A stretch of 64,000 bases of DNA from Verrucomicrobiaceae bacterium. Lineage in GTDB: Bacteria > Verrucomicrobiota > Verrucomicrobiia > Verrucomicrobiales > Verrucomicrobiaceae. Position numbers and translations under genes: made by a program. The notes below the pieces were generated by a model that was not told the origin of the DNA, made no database searches, and saw nothing but the letters and a program-made list of their open reading frames with translations. The stretch spans positions 18,844 to 82,843 of the forward strand of contig JAIYDW010000094.1 in assembly GCA_027487315.1 (NCBI GenBank), read 5' to 3'. This document shows positions 7,818 through 16,777 of this stretch, one piece after another. How positions within the stretch are numbered: the stretch's first letter is position 1; each line of letters starts with the position of its first letter.

Positions 7818-9002
7818 TCAGAGAGGCGAAACCGGAGGGATCCCACCGCCACCGCCACCGCCACCGCCACCGCCACCACCCCCAGCGCCACCCGCACTGG
7901 TAACAGGCAAGCCACCAGCCCCCGCTCCGCCCAACGAATTGGGAGCAAACGGACCGTTAAAACCTGCCCCTGGCATCTGTCCACCATCGATCTCCGAACT
8001 GGAGCCACCGCGGCCGCCACCGCCACCAAAGTTCCTTTGCTCAATTTCGATGGGTGGCCCCATCAAATCCGCTCCGCCTACCACAAAAGCAGGCGGATTG
8101 AAATCAGGCTCCCAGCGCAAAGCAACGTACTGGGCCGTCACCGCCTCACTGGGCCGACATTTAACGTAGCCCTTGCCTTCCCTGTCTTCAATTGAAGCCA
8201 CCGGCTTCAAATCGTTAAACGCAGCTGGGTCAAATGACCGCCGCCCCTTCCAGTCTTCTTTTTCCGGCAAATCGTTGAAAACAAAAACCTCAAGCCGAAC
8301 TGGTCTCGGTGAATGCACGGACCCAAATTCATTCAAAACCTTGGGGCCCCCCAAATCATAAATGACCGTCCGATACTTGTCATTCGACTCAGGGAATGAA
8401 AAACTCCCGAATTTAACGGCGTCGTCGGACTCATTGCCTGGTTTCGGATCAATGTAAATAACCCGTGCCCCACTGACCGCAGTGGCTCGATTCGACACTT
8501 TGCCCGTCAAAGGATTCGTCTGCCCCGAAGCCAGACTACCATAAACCACAAAATGCTTCATCCCCGATTCCCGCACCATGTCATACTCCACCTTCACAAA
8601 TTTCCCCTGTATGGACGCGAACGGAACCACAACTTGCACGTCAGCTGGGCTGAAAACAATCTGACCAAGAGCCGTCCACTTTTCATTGTCCACGCTCGAA
8701 GAAACGGCCACCCGCCCCTCACCACCGGCATTGTAGAACGACACACGATCAATGATCGCCTGCCGACCCAAATTCACAACGGCAAAGCTCGCCCCCTTCG
8801 AGAGCGTTGCTTCTTCCGTCACCCGCTCAGAAAGGAGGGAGCTAACCCGTCCAATACCCTCCGACGACTCAATCTTTGTCCCTTCAATCGACCCAATCGA
8901 CAACTCCAATCCTCGTTGCGAACTCGGAGTGCGCTGCCACGCGCCAGAAGCCAGCGTGGAGAGCATCGCTACCAAAGCTGAAGAGAGAAGAATGCGTTTC
9001 AT
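7818..9002 (-). CDS. Secreted protein with two discoidin-like domains and a Gly-rich tail
   Basis: The frame is open from 9155, but ATG 9002 gives a clean signal peptide (MKRILLSSALVAMLSTLASG) and is chosen, for 394 residues. Residues about 60-165 resemble an F5/8 type C (discoidin-like) fold (VNLGRQAIIDRVSFYNAGGE; KFVKVEYDM). A second similar region follows at about 185-310 (TVIYDLGGPKVLNEFGSVHS; YVALRWEPDF). The tail is Gly-rich with an uninterrupted poly-Gly run coded by a hexanucleotide repeat. Such folds often bind carbohydrate or mediate adhesion, so a matrix or surface role beside the polysaccharide locus is plausible but unproven. Confidence 0.7.
   Translation of the reverse strand: MKRILLSSALVAMLSTLASGAWQRTPSSQRGLELSIGSIEGTKIESSEGIGRVSSLLSERVTEEATLSKGASFAVVNLGRQAIIDRVSFYNAGGEGRVAVSSSVDNEKWTALGQIVFSPADVQVVVPFASIQGKFVKVEYDMVRESGMKHFVVYGSLASGQTNPLTGKVSNRATAVSGARVIYIDPKPGNESDDAVKFGSFSFPESNDKYRTVIYDLGGPKVLNEFGSVHSPRPVRLEVFVFNDLPEKEDWKGRRSFDPAAFNDLKPVASIEDREGKGYVKCRPSEAVTAQYVALRWEPDFNPPAFVVGGADLMGPPIEIEQRNFGGGGGRGGSSSEIDGGQMPGAGFNGPFAPNSLGGAGAGGLPVTSAGGAGGGGGGGGGGGGGGIPPVSPL
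7844..7880. repeat. Hexanucleotide repeat (ACCGCC)n coding poly-Gly
   Basis: About six consecutive ACCGCC units encode the poly-Gly run near the C-terminus of the discoidin-like protein on the minus strand. The unit length is a multiple of three, so slippage would change tail length without shifting the frame. Confidence 0.8.
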
Positions 9003-9232
9003 AGTAATTGAGGATTGCTTTCGACCCAATCGGCGGGCCGAACTATGGACAGATACCTTTCCACCCGTTTCGAAGAAAGCATCTTTCGGACAGGGTGTAA
9101 ATACCTTTTTCCTTGCAGAATCGTCACCATTCAGGGATTCCTGCCACACCTTCAACTCAACGAAAAGCCGAACTTGCCAACTCGTCCAGTCAACGCAACC
9201 TTCGCAGCCAACCCGGATCTCCCTGATCCTGC

Positions 9233-9307
9233 GTCCCCGTAGTTCAATGGATAGAACGAGGGTTTCCTAAACTCTAAATACAGGTTCGATTCCTGTCGGG
9301 GATACCA
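9233..9307 (+). tRNA. tRNA-Arg (anticodon CCU)
   Basis: The cloverleaf can be drawn completely. The acceptor stem is GTCCCCG/CGGGGAT with a G-U first pair, the D stem GTTC/GAAC, and the anticodon stem AGGGT/ACTCT. The loop TTCCTAA places anticodon CCT at 9266-9268. The T arm is ACAGG-TTCGATT-CCTGT, followed by discriminator A and an encoded CCA at 9305-9307. It should read AGG codons. It lies just upstream of the first glycosyltransferase gene. Confidence 0.95.
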
Positions 9308-9341
9308 AAAGGATGCCACACGTTCACGAATCCCTTTTTTC

Positions 9342-10496
9342 ATGATTCCAGCTATCGTGGTCTGTATTGCTTTGATAGTTTACTCTCTATTCGGCTACCC
9401 ACTATTGATTTCGATCCTTTCCCGCTTCAAACCAGCCGCTTCCCCCCCGCACCCGCCCTCCCTTTCCTCGGAACCCCCGCTCAGTATCGTTCTTTGCGTC
9501 CACAACGCATCGTGTCTTATCGATGCACGCCTAAAAAACCTTCTCTCTTGCGATTGGAACGGCCCCTTGGAGGTCATTGTCTATTGCGATGGTTGCACGG
9601 ACGAAACAACAGATCGGCTACAATCATGGGCGTCCAAAGGCGTGAAAATCATAAAATCACTCCACCTGCGCGGCAAAGCATCCGGCCTGAATGCAGCGAT
9701 CCCTACCTGCACCTCTCCAATCGTCGTACTCTGTGATGTCCGACAAACATTCGCCCCAGACGCCCTGGAGAACCTCGTCGCCCCATTCGCAGATCCCCAA
9801 GTCGGTGCCGTCAGTGGATGCCTAGCCATCACTCCATCCGACTCGGGTAGTGGACAAGGCGTCGACCTTTACTGGCGCCTGGAATCCAAACTGCGCGAGT
9901 GGGAAGGTCGATTCGATTCGGTCATCGGTTGCACCGGCTCCATATGCGCCATACGACGCGACCTCTTCCAACACCTCCCCGAAGACACACTCTTAGACGA
10001 CGTGGTGATCCCCATGCAGATCGCCTACGCGGGTCACCGCATTCTTTACGAATCATCCGCCATGGCCTTTGACCCCCAGACTCTGGACCCGAAAGTCGAA
10101 AAAAAACGCAAACTCCGAACCCTCGTCGGCAACTTCCAAATGATTGAGCGCTACCCACAGTGGATGATGCCCTTCAAATGCCGTCTCTGGTGGCAACTCA
10201 TCTCCCACAAATACCTCCGCCTCCTCGTGCCATGGCTCCTCATGGCCGTTGCATCCTTGAGTATCATGGCTCCAAAAACTCAATTCATTCGCCTGCTCCT
10301 TGTTTCCCAATCCATCGCATACTGCTGCGCTGCCATCGGACTCCTGCTACCTCGCCTCCGCATCCGCATCGTCACAGTTCCCGCAGGCTTTGTACTCCTC
10401 CAGTACAGTTGTCTCAGCGCATTCTTCGCTTACCTAAAGCACCGCAAAAACTACCTTTCCCTCTGGCAAAAGCCCGCCCTCTCCAGTTCCACATGA
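9342..10496 (+). CDS. Membrane-anchored family 2 glycosyltransferase
   Basis: The 384-residue product has an N-terminal membrane helix (IPAIVVCIALIVYSLFGYPL) and a GT2 domain at about 46-280. Visible motifs are LSIVLCVHNA, the nucleotide-sugar region EVIVYCDGCTDETTD, VVLCDVRQ at the DxD position, GCTGSICAIRR, and LLDDVVIPMQ at the catalytic ED position. Three hydrophobic segments follow at about 298-370. This is the layout of processive or membrane GT2 enzymes that act on polyprenyl-linked or membrane acceptors. The QxxRW motif of true polymerising synthases is not seen, so single-sugar addition is more likely. The start of the next gene overlaps its stop (ATGA). Confidence 0.85.
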   Translation: MIPAIVVCIALIVYSLFGYPLLISILSRFKPAASPPHPPSLSSEPPLSIVLCVHNASCLIDARLKNLLSCDWNGPLEVIVYCDGCTDETTDRLQSWASKGVKIIKSLHLRGKASGLNAAIPTCTSPIVVLCDVRQTFAPDALENLVAPFADPQVGAVSGCLAITPSDSGSGQGVDLYWRLESKLREWEGRFDSVIGCTGSICAIRRDLFQHLPEDTLLDDVVIPMQIAYAGHRILYESSAMAFDPQTLDPKVEKKRKLRTLVGNFQMIERYPQWMMPFKCRLWWQLISHKYLRLLVPWLLMAVASLSIMAPKTQFIRLLLVSQSIAYCCAAIGLLLPRLRIRIVTVPAGFVLLQYSCLSAFFAYLKHRKNYLSLWQKPALSSST

Positions 10497-11608
10497 TCCG
10501 CGCCCTCGATCGTTGGCTTCCTTCCTACCTGCGACGTTCGCGCCATCGTCCTGAGGGCACTCTTGAACAGCCGGTGCACGTCTTCATCGCCGTATGCGAC
10601 CACTTCGAACCCTTCCATCACACCAATAAAGCAGGCGCATTGAGGGCGCTGATCGATTGGGAGCAAGGCTGGCCATCACTCGTTGCCGCACACCGCGACA
10701 GCTCAGGTCGCGGCCCACGGCACACCTTTTTTTACCCCATTGAACAATACGACGAGGACGTCATAGCCCGTCTCGCAGCTCTTTGTCAACGAACCGGTAG
10801 CGAGGTTGAAATCCATCTCCACCATGCCGATGACACCGCAGAGAGCCTGACCACCCTCCTCCAAAAAGGCATCCAAAACCTCACCTCTCACGGCCTGCTC
10901 TCCCGCAACCGGGACGGTCAACCCCATTACGGATTCATCCATGGCAACTGGGCACTCGACAACTCGCACCCCCAGAGAAAACACTGCGGAGTCGATGACG
11001 AACTCGCTGTCCTCAAAGCCACCGGTTGCTACGCCGACTTCACCCTTCCCTCCGCACCAGATCCCACTCAAATCCGCCTAATCAACTCCATCTACTATGC
11101 CCGCGAGGACGGTCTGCCCACTTCGCATGCAAGCGGCATCCCTGCCCGCACCGGCACCACACAAACCCTCGCTGAAAGCCCGGAGCACCTCCTCCTGATC
11201 CAAGGACCGCTCGGCCTCAATTGGCATCGCCGAAAATTTGGCCTCATCCCCCGCATCGAAAACGCCGACCTCACCTGCGCTAACCCTCCCACCCTGGATC
11301 GCTTCCTCCTCTGGACCAAACTCTGCCCCTTCGTCCAAAACGGCCCACCCTGGATCTTTGTCAAATTGCATACCCACGGCGGCATCGCTCGCAATTACAA
11401 TACCCTCCTCGGTGAACCCGCCCACCGCTTCCACCGAGACCTCGCCGCCCATGCCCTATCAAACCCTTCCCTCCGCTACCACTACGTCACCGCCCGTGAA
11501 ATGACCAACCTGGTTCACGCCGCCGAATCCTGCACTGCACCTGAACCCGCTCTATCCCTGAATTTCGTCTTGCCACCGCCCCCCCACGCTCAACCCTCTT
11601 CCCGGTAA
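10493..11608 (+). CDS. Polysaccharide deacetylase-like protein
   Basis: The start is ATG 10493, overlapping the preceding stop as ATGA; upstream codons in the same frame lie inside the GT2 gene. The 371-residue product has well-spaced polar motifs: VFIAVCDHFEPFH near the N-terminus, FFYPIEQYDEDVI, EIHLHHADDT at about 105, FIHGNWALDNS, and FVKLHTHGG near 310. An Asp/His-rich pattern with HLHH fits a metal-dependent NodB-like or related carbohydrate-esterase fold, but I cannot align the canonical HxxxH motif with certainty. Coupling to the GT2 suggests trimming of N-acetyl groups on the glycan or its intermediate. It converges with and overlaps the epimerase gene by 19 bp. Confidence 0.55.
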   Translation: MIRALDRWLPSYLRRSRHRPEGTLEQPVHVFIAVCDHFEPFHHTNKAGALRALIDWEQGWPSLVAAHRDSSGRGPRHTFFYPIEQYDEDVIARLAALCQRTGSEVEIHLHHADDTAESLTTLLQKGIQNLTSHGLLSRNRDGQPHYGFIHGNWALDNSHPQRKHCGVDDELAVLKATGCYADFTLPSAPDPTQIRLINSIYYAREDGLPTSHASGIPARTGTTQTLAESPEHLLLIQGPLGLNWHRRKFGLIPRIENADLTCANPPTLDRFLLWTKLCPFVQNGPPWIFVKLHTHGGIARNYNTLLGEPAHRFHRDLAAHALSNPSLRYHYVTAREMTNLVHAAESCTAPEPALSLNFVLPPPPHAQPSSR

Positions 11609-12534
11609 AATGCCAATGTCCGCTTAATCCCTTCCTTCCACGTGACCCTTGGCTCATAACCAAACGCCTCCCTGGCCGCCGTGATGTCCGCAAGAGAAGA
11701 CCGCACATCCCCAACACGCCCATCGACAAAGACAGGCTCAATCGACTGCCCCGTCAACTCGTTCAAATCTGCCAGCAACTGCAGCAACGTCACCGACTGC
11801 CCGCACGCTATGTTAAACGTGCGGCCCGCAACTCCCTCTTCATTAGCCTGAGCCGCCGCTAGATTGGCGGCCACGGAATTCTCGACAAAGGTAAAATCCC
11901 GGGATTGCAATCCATCGCCGTGAACCACAGGTCGCTCCCCTTGAATCAACGCCGTGCAAAACTTCGCTATCACCCCCGAGTAGGGAGAATCAAATGCCTG
12001 CCGCGGGCCAAACACATTGAAGTATCTCAACGCCACGAACGGAAACCCGTAAAGCTTGTGAAACAAAAGGCCATACTTCTCCCCCGCATACTTTTGCAAC
12101 GCATAGGGCGATAAAGGATTCGGCGGCAGCGACTCGTGTTTGAAGGGAGCATCCACATCCCCATAAATCGATGACGAAGAGGCGAACAAGAAGCGCTTCA
12201 CTCCCGCATCTCTTGCAGCGATAAGCATCTTCAAAGTGCCGTCGATGTTAGGTACATGACTCGCCCACGGATCCTGAACAGATCTTGGTACAGATGGCAA
12301 CGCCCCCTGATGAAAAACCCAGTCGCATCCCTCCACAAGCTTCCGTACCAGCACCTCATCTCCAATGTCCCCCTCGACAAAATCCAGCCGATCTCCCGGC
12401 GTTTTCCAACTCAGGTTCCTGGTCGACCCAAGCAAAAGATTATCCAAAACGATGACCTCAGCTCCTTGCGAGCACAGCGCCTGCGCAAGATGAGATCCAA
12501 TGAATCCGGCGCCGCCGGTGACGAGTGCTTTCAT
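11590..12534 (-). CDS. NAD-dependent nucleotide-sugar 4-epimerase (GalE/WbpP/TviC-like)
   Basis: The start is ATG 12534 (MKALVTGGAGFIGSHLAQAL), which puts the Rossmann motif GGAGFIG at the N-terminus; the open frame extends further upstream without meaning. The 314-residue length is normal for extended short-chain dehydrogenases. Visible are the catalytic YALQK (YxxxK), the SSSSIYGD serine region and LRYFNVFGPRQ. It lies 7 bp behind the dehydrogenase gene, so the two are one operon. In TviB/TviC and WbpO/WbpP systems this pair makes UDP-GalNAcA from UDP-GlcNAc. GalE-type activity on UDP-glucose or UDP-glucuronate is the alternative. Confidence 0.85.
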   Translation of the reverse strand: MKALVTGGAGFIGSHLAQALCSQGAEVIVLDNLLLGSTRNLSWKTPGDRLDFVEGDIGDEVLVRKLVEGCDWVFHQGALPSVPRSVQDPWASHVPNIDGTLKMLIAARDAGVKRFLFASSSSIYGDVDAPFKHESLPPNPLSPYALQKYAGEKYGLLFHKLYGFPFVALRYFNVFGPRQAFDSPYSGVIAKFCTALIQGERPVVHGDGLQSRDFTFVENSVAANLAAAQANEEGVAGRTFNIACGQSVTLLQLLADLNELTGQSIEPVFVDGRVGDVRSSLADITAAREAFGYEPRVTWKEGIKRTLAFYREEG

Positions 12535-12541
12535 GATTGAG

Positions 12542-13840
12542 TCAGGCCTTAAAATAATGCGGCATTCCTTGCATTTGATGTGCCAGCGCATTGCGAGTGT
12601 CCACCACACGCAATGCCTGTTGAGCGATCAACGTCCAATCCACCGCCGCGTGATGCGTGGCGACCAGCACCAAGTCATGGCCCGCCAACACTTCGGCTGT
12701 CAATTCCAGACTGGCTTGCCCTGCCAATTGCGAATGCTCACGGGAAGGTCGAATCACGGGCACATGGGGATCGTGATACGTCACCACCACTCCGCGTTCC
12801 TCCAAGAGATGCCAAAGCGCGTAGCCCGGACTCTCCCTGTCATCATCCACATTCGATTTGTAAGCGATGCCGATCAGCAAAACACGCGCACCGCTCAAAC
12901 TCACTCCGTCCGCCTCAAGAATAGCAATCACCTTGTCCACCACCTTTGCAGGCATGGCGCGATTCACCTCTCCAGCCAACTCAATGAACCGTGTCTCCTG
13001 CCCATGCTGCTTGGCCTTCCATGACAGATAAAAAGGATCGATCGGAATGCAATGTCCCCCCAAACCCGGTCCGGGGTAGAACGGCATGAAACCAAACGGC
13101 TTTGTCTTCGCTGCCGCAATCACATCCCAAACATCGATGCCCATCGCTTCATAAACACCCTTCAGTTCGTTCACCATCGCAATGTTCACCGCACGGAAGA
13201 TGTTCTCCGTCAACTTCACTGCCTCCGCCACCCGGCAATCCGCAACCGGCACCAGCGTTCGAATCGCCCTTCCATACAACGCCATGGCCTTTTCGAGACA
13301 AGCCGGAGTCAACCCTCCCACCACCTTTGGAATATCATGAACCTTGCTGTCCGGATTTCCCGGATCCTCGCGCTCGGGAGAAAAGGCCAAATGAAAATCC
13401 TGCCCGGCCTTCATTCCCGATCCTTGCTCCAAAACCTCTCGCAGTTCCGTGTCTGTCGTTCCAGGATAAGTCGTTGATTCCAAAACGACCAGCGTCCCAG
13501 TCTTGAGATGCGGTGCCAAACTCCGCCCTGTCGCCAGAACATAGCTCAAGTCTGGAGTGCGCCCCTCACCCAACGGCGTCGGTACACAAATAATCACCGC
13601 CGAACACTCACTCACACGGCTAAAGTCCGTCGTCGCCTCAAAGCGTCCGCTGGACCTCTGTTCCTGAATCAAATGACCATCAATGTGAAGAATATAGCTG
13701 CCTCCCGCATTGAGCCGCGTCACCTTTTCCAGATCGACATCGAACCCCAGCACCGTCGCCCCCACCCTGCAAAACTGCATCGCCAGCGGCAACCCCACAT
13801 ATCCCATCCCAACGATGCCGATTGCTTCAGAGTGTTCCAT
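12542..13840 (-). CDS. UDP-sugar 6-dehydrogenase (WbpA/TviB-like)
   Basis: The 432-residue product is a full-length nucleotide-sugar dehydrogenase. It has the N-terminal NAD motif GMGYVGLPLA, VIICVPTPL, ESTTYPGTT, and the catalytic-cysteine signature GLGGHCIPIDPFYLSWKA near residue 265. The C-terminal UDP-binding domain contains GIAYKSNVDDDRESP. SPEREDPGN and the GLGGHCIPIDPFY form place it nearer UDP-GlcNAc/ManNAc dehydrogenases than UDP-glucose dehydrogenases. It oxidises C6 of a UDP-hexose to the uronic acid using 2 NAD+. It is the first gene of a minus-strand pair with the epimerase, and 82 bp separate it from the divergent GT39-like gene. Confidence 0.9.
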   Translation of the reverse strand: MEHSEAIGIVGMGYVGLPLAMQFCRVGATVLGFDVDLEKVTRLNAGGSYILHIDGHLIQEQRSSGRFEATTDFSRVSECSAVIICVPTPLGEGRTPDLSYVLATGRSLAPHLKTGTLVVLESTTYPGTTDTELREVLEQGSGMKAGQDFHLAFSPEREDPGNPDSKVHDIPKVVGGLTPACLEKAMALYGRAIRTLVPVADCRVAEAVKLTENIFRAVNIAMVNELKGVYEAMGIDVWDVIAAAKTKPFGFMPFYPGPGLGGHCIPIDPFYLSWKAKQHGQETRFIELAGEVNRAMPAKVVDKVIAILEADGVSLSGARVLLIGIAYKSNVDDDRESPGYALWHLLEERGVVVTYHDPHVPVIRPSREHSQLAGQASLELTAEVLAGHDLVLVATHHAAVDWTLIAQQALRVVDTRNALAHQMQGMPHYFKA

Positions 13841-13922
13841 TATGCGATGATTGGCACGCTAGGGAAACAATTCGGCGCGTCAATGAAAACCCCATCCATC
13901 GCCGCAGTCCACTAACCTGGAT

Positions 13923-15587
13923 TTGACAGTCTCTTCGACACTGGGTAATGGCTCGACCGTGCAATCGACCAAGCCGCCATCTCCGCCTCCCTACTTGGTC
14001 GCCCTCCTCTTTCTTGTCTTCATCGCCGCATTCCTGGGTCTCCAATTCCGTCAAAATGCCTTCAGCAGCGACCTCGGTGGCGACCCCGACGAAGCCGCCC
14101 ACGCCGTCACCGCGCTCATGGTGCACGACTACCTTTGGCATGCCCCAGGCACCTCCCCCATGGCCTTCGCCAATCAATACTACGCTGCCTTCCCCAAAGT
14201 CGCCCTCGGTCACTACCCACCCGGCTATTACCTCACCGCAGCCACCACCCTTTCTCTTTGGTGCGACCCGCGCGCCTTGATCGTTCTTCAGTCCCTGCTC
14301 ATCGCTTCCCTCGCCACCGCCAGTTGGCTCTTCGCTCGCCGCTGGATCACCGCTGGTGACGGTTGGCTGGCCCTCTTCCCCAGCCTCATCCTCCTATTCC
14401 AAAACGAAGTCATCCGTGTCGGCTGTCACGTCATGGCCGATTTCCAACTCGCCTTGCTCGTCTTCGCTGCCCTCTGGGCCTGGCAAACCTATCTCAACCG
14501 CCCCTCCTATCGATCGAGCCTTGCCTTTGGCCTTTTCGCAGCCGCCGCCATCCTCACCAAAGGCACCGCCATGGGCCTGGCCGGCGTCCCCCTCCTGACC
14601 CTGACCATGAATCGCCGCTGGCAGGACCTCACTCGCCTCAGTTGGTGGGCCGCCGCCCTGCCTGTCCTCATCTTCGCCGGCCCGTGGATGCTCTTTTCCG
14701 TCCGCTTCACTCAAGAAGGCTTCATGACTCACGATCCTGCCGCCTTCTTCAAGGACGCCCTCGAATACTACCTTCATACCCTCCCCCGATTCTTCGGCTG
14801 GCCCCTGCTCGCTCTCCTATTTTGCTCAATCATCCGTCTCCTGAAAGACATGCTTCACCGAACCACCGATCCCGTTCGCGTCACCCTCTGGTCGGGTTGG
14901 CTCTCCATCCAGTGCCTCATCATGATCGTCCCCAGTGGCCTCTCCCCGCGTTACCTCCTCGCCGGCCTTTTACCCGCCACCCTGCTCGCCACGATCGAAC
15001 TCCAAACCCTCCTGCGCCTCTTCTCAAAAAGCCATCTCAACAGCACCCGCCAAACCCAAACCTCCCGTGTCGCCTTCGCCGCTTTCACGCTCGTCACCCT
15101 CTTCTTAACCTGGCGCGTGGAACCCAAAACCGTCTCCGGCTTCTCCGCCGCCATCAACCGCCTCCTCCTCGAAAATCCCTCTCAAAAGAAAGTCTGGCTC
15201 GTCGCCTCCGACCCCCGTGGCGAAGGCGCTCTCATCGCAGCCTCAGCCTTCAACACCACCGACCGCACCTCCAATCATCTCACAATCCTCAGAGGCTCAA
15301 AAGCCCTCGCCAACTCCGACTGGATGGGCCGCAACTACACTCCCATCTACCAGGACGCCCGCTCCCTCCTCAAACTTCTCGACTCACTCCAAATCGACAC
15401 CGCCATCATCGATCTCTCCGTCCCCGAGCCCGCCATTCGCCCCCACGAAACCGACCTCCGCCTCGCCCTCGACAAACCCCATTCCGGCTGGCACCTCGCC
15501 TGGACCCAACCCGCCACCCGTTCGCCCGGAACAACCTCGGCCACTCTTCGCATCTACCAACGCACACCCCAGCCGCCTCAGCCATGA
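13923..15587 (+). CDS. GT39/ArnT-like membrane glycosyltransferase
   Basis: The product has up to 554 residues and is mainly membrane helices (about 10), with the first at about 25-42. The loop after it carries DLGGDPDEAAHAVTALM, the acidic motif typical of the PMT/ArnT clan, and HYPPGYYLTAA. These enzymes transfer sugars from polyprenyl-phosphate carriers on the periplasmic side. No ATG precedes the conserved region. TTG 13923 is the first start in frame; GTG 13959 is an alternative that still leaves the first helix intact. The stop overlaps the start of the next gene (ATGA). Confidence 0.75.
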   Translation: MTVSSTLGNGSTVQSTKPPSPPPYLVALLFLVFIAAFLGLQFRQNAFSSDLGGDPDEAAHAVTALMVHDYLWHAPGTSPMAFANQYYAAFPKVALGHYPPGYYLTAATTLSLWCDPRALIVLQSLLIASLATASWLFARRWITAGDGWLALFPSLILLFQNEVIRVGCHVMADFQLALLVFAALWAWQTYLNRPSYRSSLAFGLFAAAAILTKGTAMGLAGVPLLTLTMNRRWQDLTRLSWWAAALPVLIFAGPWMLFSVRFTQEGFMTHDPAAFFKDALEYYLHTLPRFFGWPLLALLFCSIIRLLKDMLHRTTDPVRVTLWSGWLSIQCLIMIVPSGLSPRYLLAGLLPATLLATIELQTLLRLFSKSHLNSTRQTQTSRVAFAAFTLVTLFLTWRVEPKTVSGFSAAINRLLLENPSQKKVWLVASDPRGEGALIAASAFNTTDRTSNHLTILRGSKALANSDWMGRNYTPIYQDARSLLKLLDSLQIDTAIIDLSVPEPAIRPHETDLRLALDKPHSGWHLAWTQPATRSPGTTSATLRIYQRTPQPPQP

Positions 15588-16777
15588 AACCCCGGCTCCT
15601 GTTCGTCTCCAATCTCTTCCCGGACGCCGATTCCCCCTATCGGGGACTCGACAACGCCACCGTCCTCCATCATCTCGCCAGCACCTACGACATTCGCGTC
15701 CTCTCCCCTCGCCCCTGGCTCCCACTCATCTCCCCCAAGTTCCCCCGCGCCCCCCGTCCCATCGACACCCCCTTCAAACCCATCTACATCCGCACCCCCT
15801 ACCTCCCCAAGATCGGCGGCCTCGCCAATCATCACCTCATGGCCAAAGCTCTGCGCGGCCCCATGGCCACCCTTCACCGCTCCTTCCCCTGGGACCACGC
15901 CCTCGGCAGCTGGCTCTTCCCCGACGCCTGCGCCCTTCATCAAACCCACACCACCATCGCCCCCCGCACCCCTTTCACCCTCATCGCCCAGGGCAGCGAC
16001 GTCCACGCCTACCTGCAATCCCCCCCTCGCCGCCGCGCCATCCTCCACACCCTGAACGCCGCCCAGGCCACCATCACCCGCAGCCGCAGCCTCGCCGAAA
16101 CCCTCGCCGCCGCCGGGGCCGATCCCCAAAAACTCCATCCCATCACTAACGGCATCGACACCCGCCTCTTCCACTACGCCGGACGCGCCGCCGCCCGTGT
16201 CGAACTCAACATCAAAATCGACGACACCCTCCTCCTCTTCGTCGGCAACCTCCTTCCTGTCAAAGACCCCCTCCAACTCGTCAAAAACTTCACCCACCTC
16301 CTCCCCCGCCTCCCCCACCATCGCCTCCGCCTCATCATCATCGGCCAGGGCCCCCTGCAAAAAGCCCTCACGACCCTCATCCACGCCGCCTCCCTCCAGG
16401 ATCGCATCCAGCTCACCGGCCCCCTCCCCGCCGAAGCCGTCGCCCGCTACATGCGCGCCGCCGACCTCCTCTGCCTCACCAGCCTCAACGAAGGCCTCCC
16501 CAACGTTGTCCTCGAAGCCCAAGCCTGTGGCCTCCCCATCCTCTCCACCCACGTCGGCGGCCTCCACGAAGTCATCGACCAACCCTGGAAAGGCACCCTC
16601 ACCCCCCTCCACGACCCCGACGCCTGGGTCGACGCCGCCTGCCGCCTCATCGACTCCCCCCCCGAAGGCACCCCCATCGCCACCCTCGGCGCCACCCGCA
16701 CCTGGGCCGCCACCGCCGCCGCCTACCACGCCGTCATGAGCCCGGCTCCACACCTGGCCACCCCGCCTCACCCATGA
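15584..16777 (+). CDS. Family 4 glycosyltransferase
   Basis: Start ATG 15584 overlaps the previous stop (ATGA); the open frame runs over 1 kb further upstream inside the GT39-like gene. The 397-residue GT-B protein begins MKPRLLFVSNLFPDADSPYRG. It has FTLIAQGSDVHAYL in the N-terminal domain, NGIDTRLF at the domain junction, LLFVGNLLPVKDP, and the donor-binding signature SLNEGLPNVVLEAQACGLPI (EX7E). Activity on a nucleotide-sugar donor with retention is the family norm; donor and acceptor are unknown. It is translationally coupled on both sides. GC content and C at third positions are extreme here, giving a full-length shadow frame on the other strand. Confidence 0.88.
   Translation: MKPRLLFVSNLFPDADSPYRGLDNATVLHHLASTYDIRVLSPRPWLPLISPKFPRAPRPIDTPFKPIYIRTPYLPKIGGLANHHLMAKALRGPMATLHRSFPWDHALGSWLFPDACALHQTHTTIAPRTPFTLIAQGSDVHAYLQSPPRRRAILHTLNAAQATITRSRSLAETLAAAGADPQKLHPITNGIDTRLFHYAGRAAARVELNIKIDDTLLLFVGNLLPVKDPLQLVKNFTHLLPRLPHHRLRLIIIGQGPLQKALTTLIHAASLQDRIQLTGPLPAEAVARYMRAADLLCLTSLNEGLPNVVLEAQACGLPILSTHVGGLHEVIDQPWKGTLTPLHDPDAWVDAACRLIDSPPEGTPIATLGATRTWAATAAAYHAVMSPAPHLATPPHP

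Noticed and set aside
15578..16771. 397-codon minus-strand frame opposite a GT4 gene
   Set aside because: Full-length shadow caused by extreme third-position C; composition is Gly/Glu/Val-rich noise.
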